From: Bacillota bacterium
GTDB lineage: Bacteria; Bacillota; UBA4882; UBA10575
Length of the DNA: 6,136 nt
Assembly (NCBI GenBank): GCA_003511465.1
Contig: DOID01000148.1
Location: 3,609-9,744 of the forward strand
Direction: 5' to 3'
Shown here: piece by piece, positions 6,100 through 6,136 of the stretch
Numbering within the stretch: position 1 is the stretch's first letter
Layout: each line of letters begins with the position of its first letter
The notes under the pieces: model-generated
The model's input: only the letters and a program-made list of their open reading frames with translations
What the model was told of the DNA's origin: nothing
Databases searched by the model: none
Program-made: the position numbers and the translations under genes

Positions 6100-6136
6100 G
6101 TGAGACACAAAAATAAAAAAGTAAGTTATAATGAAA

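Noticed and set aside
6131..6136. ATGAAA at the right edge as the start of a rightward gene
   Set aside because: No ribosome site precedes it (only AAGTAAGTT) and it overlaps a TATAAT; six bases cannot support a gene.
6074..6136. Minus-strand frame open from the right edge to a TAA just before the terminator-like hairpin, as the tail of an upstream gene
   Set aside because: Only 20 codons, AT-rich and without recognisable sequence; its placement before a terminator is suggestive but not enough to call a gene.

Overview
The window holds a phosphate-starvation operon, read entirely on the minus strand, so transcription runs from high to low coordinates. The order is pstS, pstC, pstA, pstB, phoU, phoP (phoB-type response regulator), then phoR (histidine kinase), which is cut by the left edge. 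Moderate GC, strong GGAGG-type ribosome sites, a lipoprotein-type PstS, and a PhoR with an extracytoplasmic sensor plus a PAS domain point to a Gram-positive member of the Bacillota, most likely Clostridia-like. The genus cannot be read from this sequence.

Region by region: bases 5932-6136 are noncoding. On the minus strand they hold a terminator-like hairpin (6040-6072), then a candidate PhoP-binding array of four TT-initial hexamers in 11-bp register (5998-6036), a 7-bp inverted repeat, a weak extended -10 candidate and the pstS ribosome site. pstS (5077-5931) is followed by a 78-base gap with a strong GC-rich hairpin next to the pstC ribosome site. pstC and pstA overlap by one base, and a 38-base gap separates pstA from pstB. 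pstB/phoU, phoU/phoP and phoP/phoR each overlap by four bases (ATGA).

How the genes work together: PstS captures phosphate outside the membrane, PstC and PstA form the channel and PstB supplies ATP-driven force. PhoU links transporter state to the PhoR kinase, and PhoP would activate the operon itself. Having sensor, regulator, PhoU and transporter on one transcript implies positive autoregulation.

The most notable observation is that PstS is circularly permuted. The half that is C-terminal in ordinary PstS, beginning at the phosphate-binding REDGSGT loop, directly follows the lipoprotein signal peptide. The half that is normally N-terminal, beginning at the AGSSSVTP loop, comes second and ends at SWNQLK, just where the first half would normally join. 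All the binding motifs are present, so this looks like a rearranged functional protein and not a broken gene.
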